Assembly: GCA_945834965.1 (NCBI GenBank)
Contig: CAMAHZ010000064.1
Coordinates: forward strand, 1 to 7,285
DNA length: 7,285 nt
From: an uncultured Clostridia bacterium
GTDB lineage: Bacteria > Bacillota > Clostridia > Christensenellales > Borkfalkiaceae
Direction of reading: 5' to 3'
Below, piece after piece: positions 5,969 through 7,285 of the stretch. The notes under the pieces were generated by a model. The model did not search any database, was not told the DNA's origin, and saw only the letters and a program-made list of their open reading frames with translations. Each line of letters opens with the position of its first letter. Positions within the stretch are counted from its first letter, which is position 1. Made by a program: the position numbers and the translations under genes.

Positions 5969-5975
5969 TAAAAAA

Positions 5976-7285
5976 ATGGAATACGAGTATAAAAGAAAAA
6001 ACTACTATAAAGAAGCAAGCGAAGAAGAGCTTAAAAAAATCTTCGACTATGCAGAAGGCTACAAGGAATTTCTCTTTAATTCCAAGACCGAAAGGGGTGC
6101 GGTAAAATGCGCCAAAGCCCTTGCGGAAGAAAAAGGCTATAAAAGCTATAAGTTCGGCGATAAGGTAAAGGCGGGCGACAAGCTGTACTTTATCAACCGC
6201 GATAAAAACATATTTATCATAAGGGTAGGCACTCGCAATCCCGAAGAGTACGGCTTTAAGATTATGGCGGCTCACGTAGACAGCCCCAGGCTTGACTTAA
6301 AGCCCAACCCCCTGTTCGAGGCGGGCGGTCTTTCCTACCTTAAAACGCACTACTACGGCGGTATCAAAAAGTACCAGTGGACTACCGTTCCCCTTGCTTT
6401 GCACGGCGTAGTCGTCCTTCCCGGCGGAAAAAAGGTGGAAGTGTGCGTGGGCGAAGACGAAAACGACCCCATCTTCTACATTACCGACCTTCTTCCCCAC
6501 CTTGCTGCAGAGCAGGTTGCTCAGCCTATGGCTAAGGCGATTTCGGGTGAAAGCTTAAACGCGGTTATCGCGTCTATTCCCGAAAAGGACGAAGACGAAA
6601 AGTCGGCTGTCAAGGCGGCAACGTTAAAGCTCTTAAACGCAAAATACGGCTTGACCGAAATAGACTTCCAGACGAGTGAATTAACGCTTGTTCCGGCAGG
6701 CAAGCCCCGTGACGTAGGGCTTGACAGGGCTTTAATTTCCGCATACGGCCACGACGATAAGGTGTGCGCATATCCCGAAATGACTGCGCTTTTCGACAGC
6801 AATTCTCAGGATACGCTCATTGCGGTATTTGCCGATAAGGAAGAGACGGGTAGTCAGGGCATAACGGGTATGCAGTCAAGGGTAATACTCGACTTAATCG
6901 AATGTCTTGCAAAGGCTTTGGGTGCCGACCCCGTATTAGTTCGCTATAATTCCAAGTGCGTATCTGCAGACGTTACCGCCGCGTACGACCCTGCATATGC
7001 CGAAGTTTACGAAAAGACTAACGCGTCCTACATAAACTGCGGTGCGTCGTTAACCAAGTACCACGGTGCAAGGGGTAAAGGCAACACTAACGACGCGTCT
7101 GCCGAAATGGTGGGCTATCTTCGCGACGCAATGGACTCAAACGGCGTAATCTGGCAGACGGGCGAGCTCGGCAAAATCGACGCGGGCGGCGGCGGTACGG
7201 TTGCAATGTATATTGCAAACTTAGGCATCGACACCTGCGATATGGGCGTTCCCGTTCTCTCCATGCACGCCCCCTACGAAATTAT
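5976..7285 (+). CDS. M18-family metallo-aminopeptidase (cut by window edge)
   Basis: An uninterrupted frame of 436 codons runs from the ATG at 5976 off the right edge. It encodes an M18 (aspartyl aminopeptidase / aminopeptidase I) zinc exopeptidase, a cytoplasmic enzyme that removes N-terminal residues from peptides; family members usually form large homo-oligomers. All expected active-site positions are visible: His100 in A-A-H-V-D-S-P-R, bridging Asp260 in G-H-D-D-K, catalytic Glu289 and ligand Glu290 in D-K-E-E-T-G-S, Asp332 in S-A-D-V-T, and His431 in S-M-H-A-P-Y-E. The family usually has about 430-480 residues, so only a few dozen C-terminal residues should be missing. It is transcribed divergently from the rnf side under its own strong promoter, so a link to Rnf is not implied. 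Exact substrate preference (acidic or broad) cannot be read from the sequence. Confidence 0.95.
   Translation, partial: MEYEYKRKNYYKEASEEELKKIFDYAEGYKEFLFNSKTERGAVKCAKALAEEKGYKSYKFGDKVKAGDKLYFINRDKNIFIIRVGTRNPEEYGFKIMAAHVDSPRLDLKPNPLFEAGGLSYLKTHYYGGIKKYQWTTVPLALHGVVVLPGGKKVEVCVGEDENDPIFYITDLLPHLAAEQVAQPMAKAISGESLNAVIASIPEKDEDEKSAVKAATLKLLNAKYGLTEIDFQTSELTLVPAGKPRDVGLDRALISAYGHDDKVCAYPEMTALFDSNSQDTLIAVFADKEETGSQGITGMQSRVILDLIECLAKALGADPVLVRYNSKCVSADVTAAYDPAYAEVYEKTNASYINCGASLTKYHGARGKGNTNDASAEMVGYLRDAMDSNGVIWQTGELGKIDAGGGGTVAMYIANLGIDTCDMGVPVLSMHAPYEI

Larger units (their letters stand above)
5797..5975. other. Divergent intergenic region
   Basis: This 179 bp region separates the minus-strand Gx/rnf genes from the plus-strand aminopeptidase. 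It holds both promoters back to back, about 54 bp between their -35 boxes, plus the leader of the aminopeptidase. The AT-rich centre contains the 9-mer TAGTAAATA twice, at 5827-5835 and 5851-5859. No RNA gene or other coding frame is supported here. Confidence 0.8.

Noticed and set aside
5806..6802. Four minus-strand open frames opposite the aminopeptidase (5806-6018, 5910-6275, 6297-6500, 6521-6802)
   Set aside because: They lie mostly antisense to a complete M18 reading frame with all catalytic residues, have no recognisable domains, and the first covers the divergent promoters.

Overview
The window is a slice of a chromosome from an anaerobic Firmicute (Bacillota), most likely an uncultured gut-type member of class Clostridia. 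The grounds are the clostridial gene order rnfC-D-G-E-A-B, strong AAGGAGG ribosome binding sites, a textbook sigma-A promoter and Clostridia-like protein sequences. The lineage within Clostridia cannot be settled from this sequence alone.

Positions 1-5796 are all on the minus strand. In transcription order they hold a Gx-transporter / heptaprenyl-diphosphate-synthase-component-I-like membrane protein (5796-5164), an 84-90 bp gap with a hairpin and a possible promoter, and then six tightly packed rnf genes: rnfC, rnfD, rnfG, rnfE, rnfA and rnfB. rnfB is cut by the left edge. Adjacent rnf genes overlap by 4 bp (C/D, E/A) or lie 0-12 bp apart, which indicates one operon. The products form the Rnf complex, a membrane enzyme that passes electrons from reduced ferredoxin to NAD+ (or the reverse) while moving Na+ or H+ across the membrane. 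RnfB and RnfC are the Fe-S/flavin input and output modules. RnfA and RnfE carry the four cysteines of the intramembrane [2Fe-2S] cluster. RnfD and RnfG carry the T-G-A-T flavinylation motifs for covalent FMN. No apbE flavin transferase gene lies in the window.

Positions 5797-5975 are an AT-rich divergent intergenic region. It has a minus-strand promoter whose transcript would start at or within a few bases of the Gx start codon (apparently leaderless), and a perfect TTGACA-N17-TATAAT promoter on the plus strand. From 5976 to the right edge runs an M18-family metallo-aminopeptidase. It is open at the edge and keeps all its metal ligands.

Most of the content is a recognisable housekeeping energy module. 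The points most worth a second look are the enlarged RnfG, which appears to hold two tandem FMN-binding domains each with its own TGAT motif; the leaderless-looking Gx gene linked to rnf; the strand-specific hairpin before rnfC; the likely TTG start of rnfC; and an extra cysteine in the RnfB cluster motif. I found no mobile element, CRISPR array, tRNA or rRNA, and nothing I would call a wholly new system.
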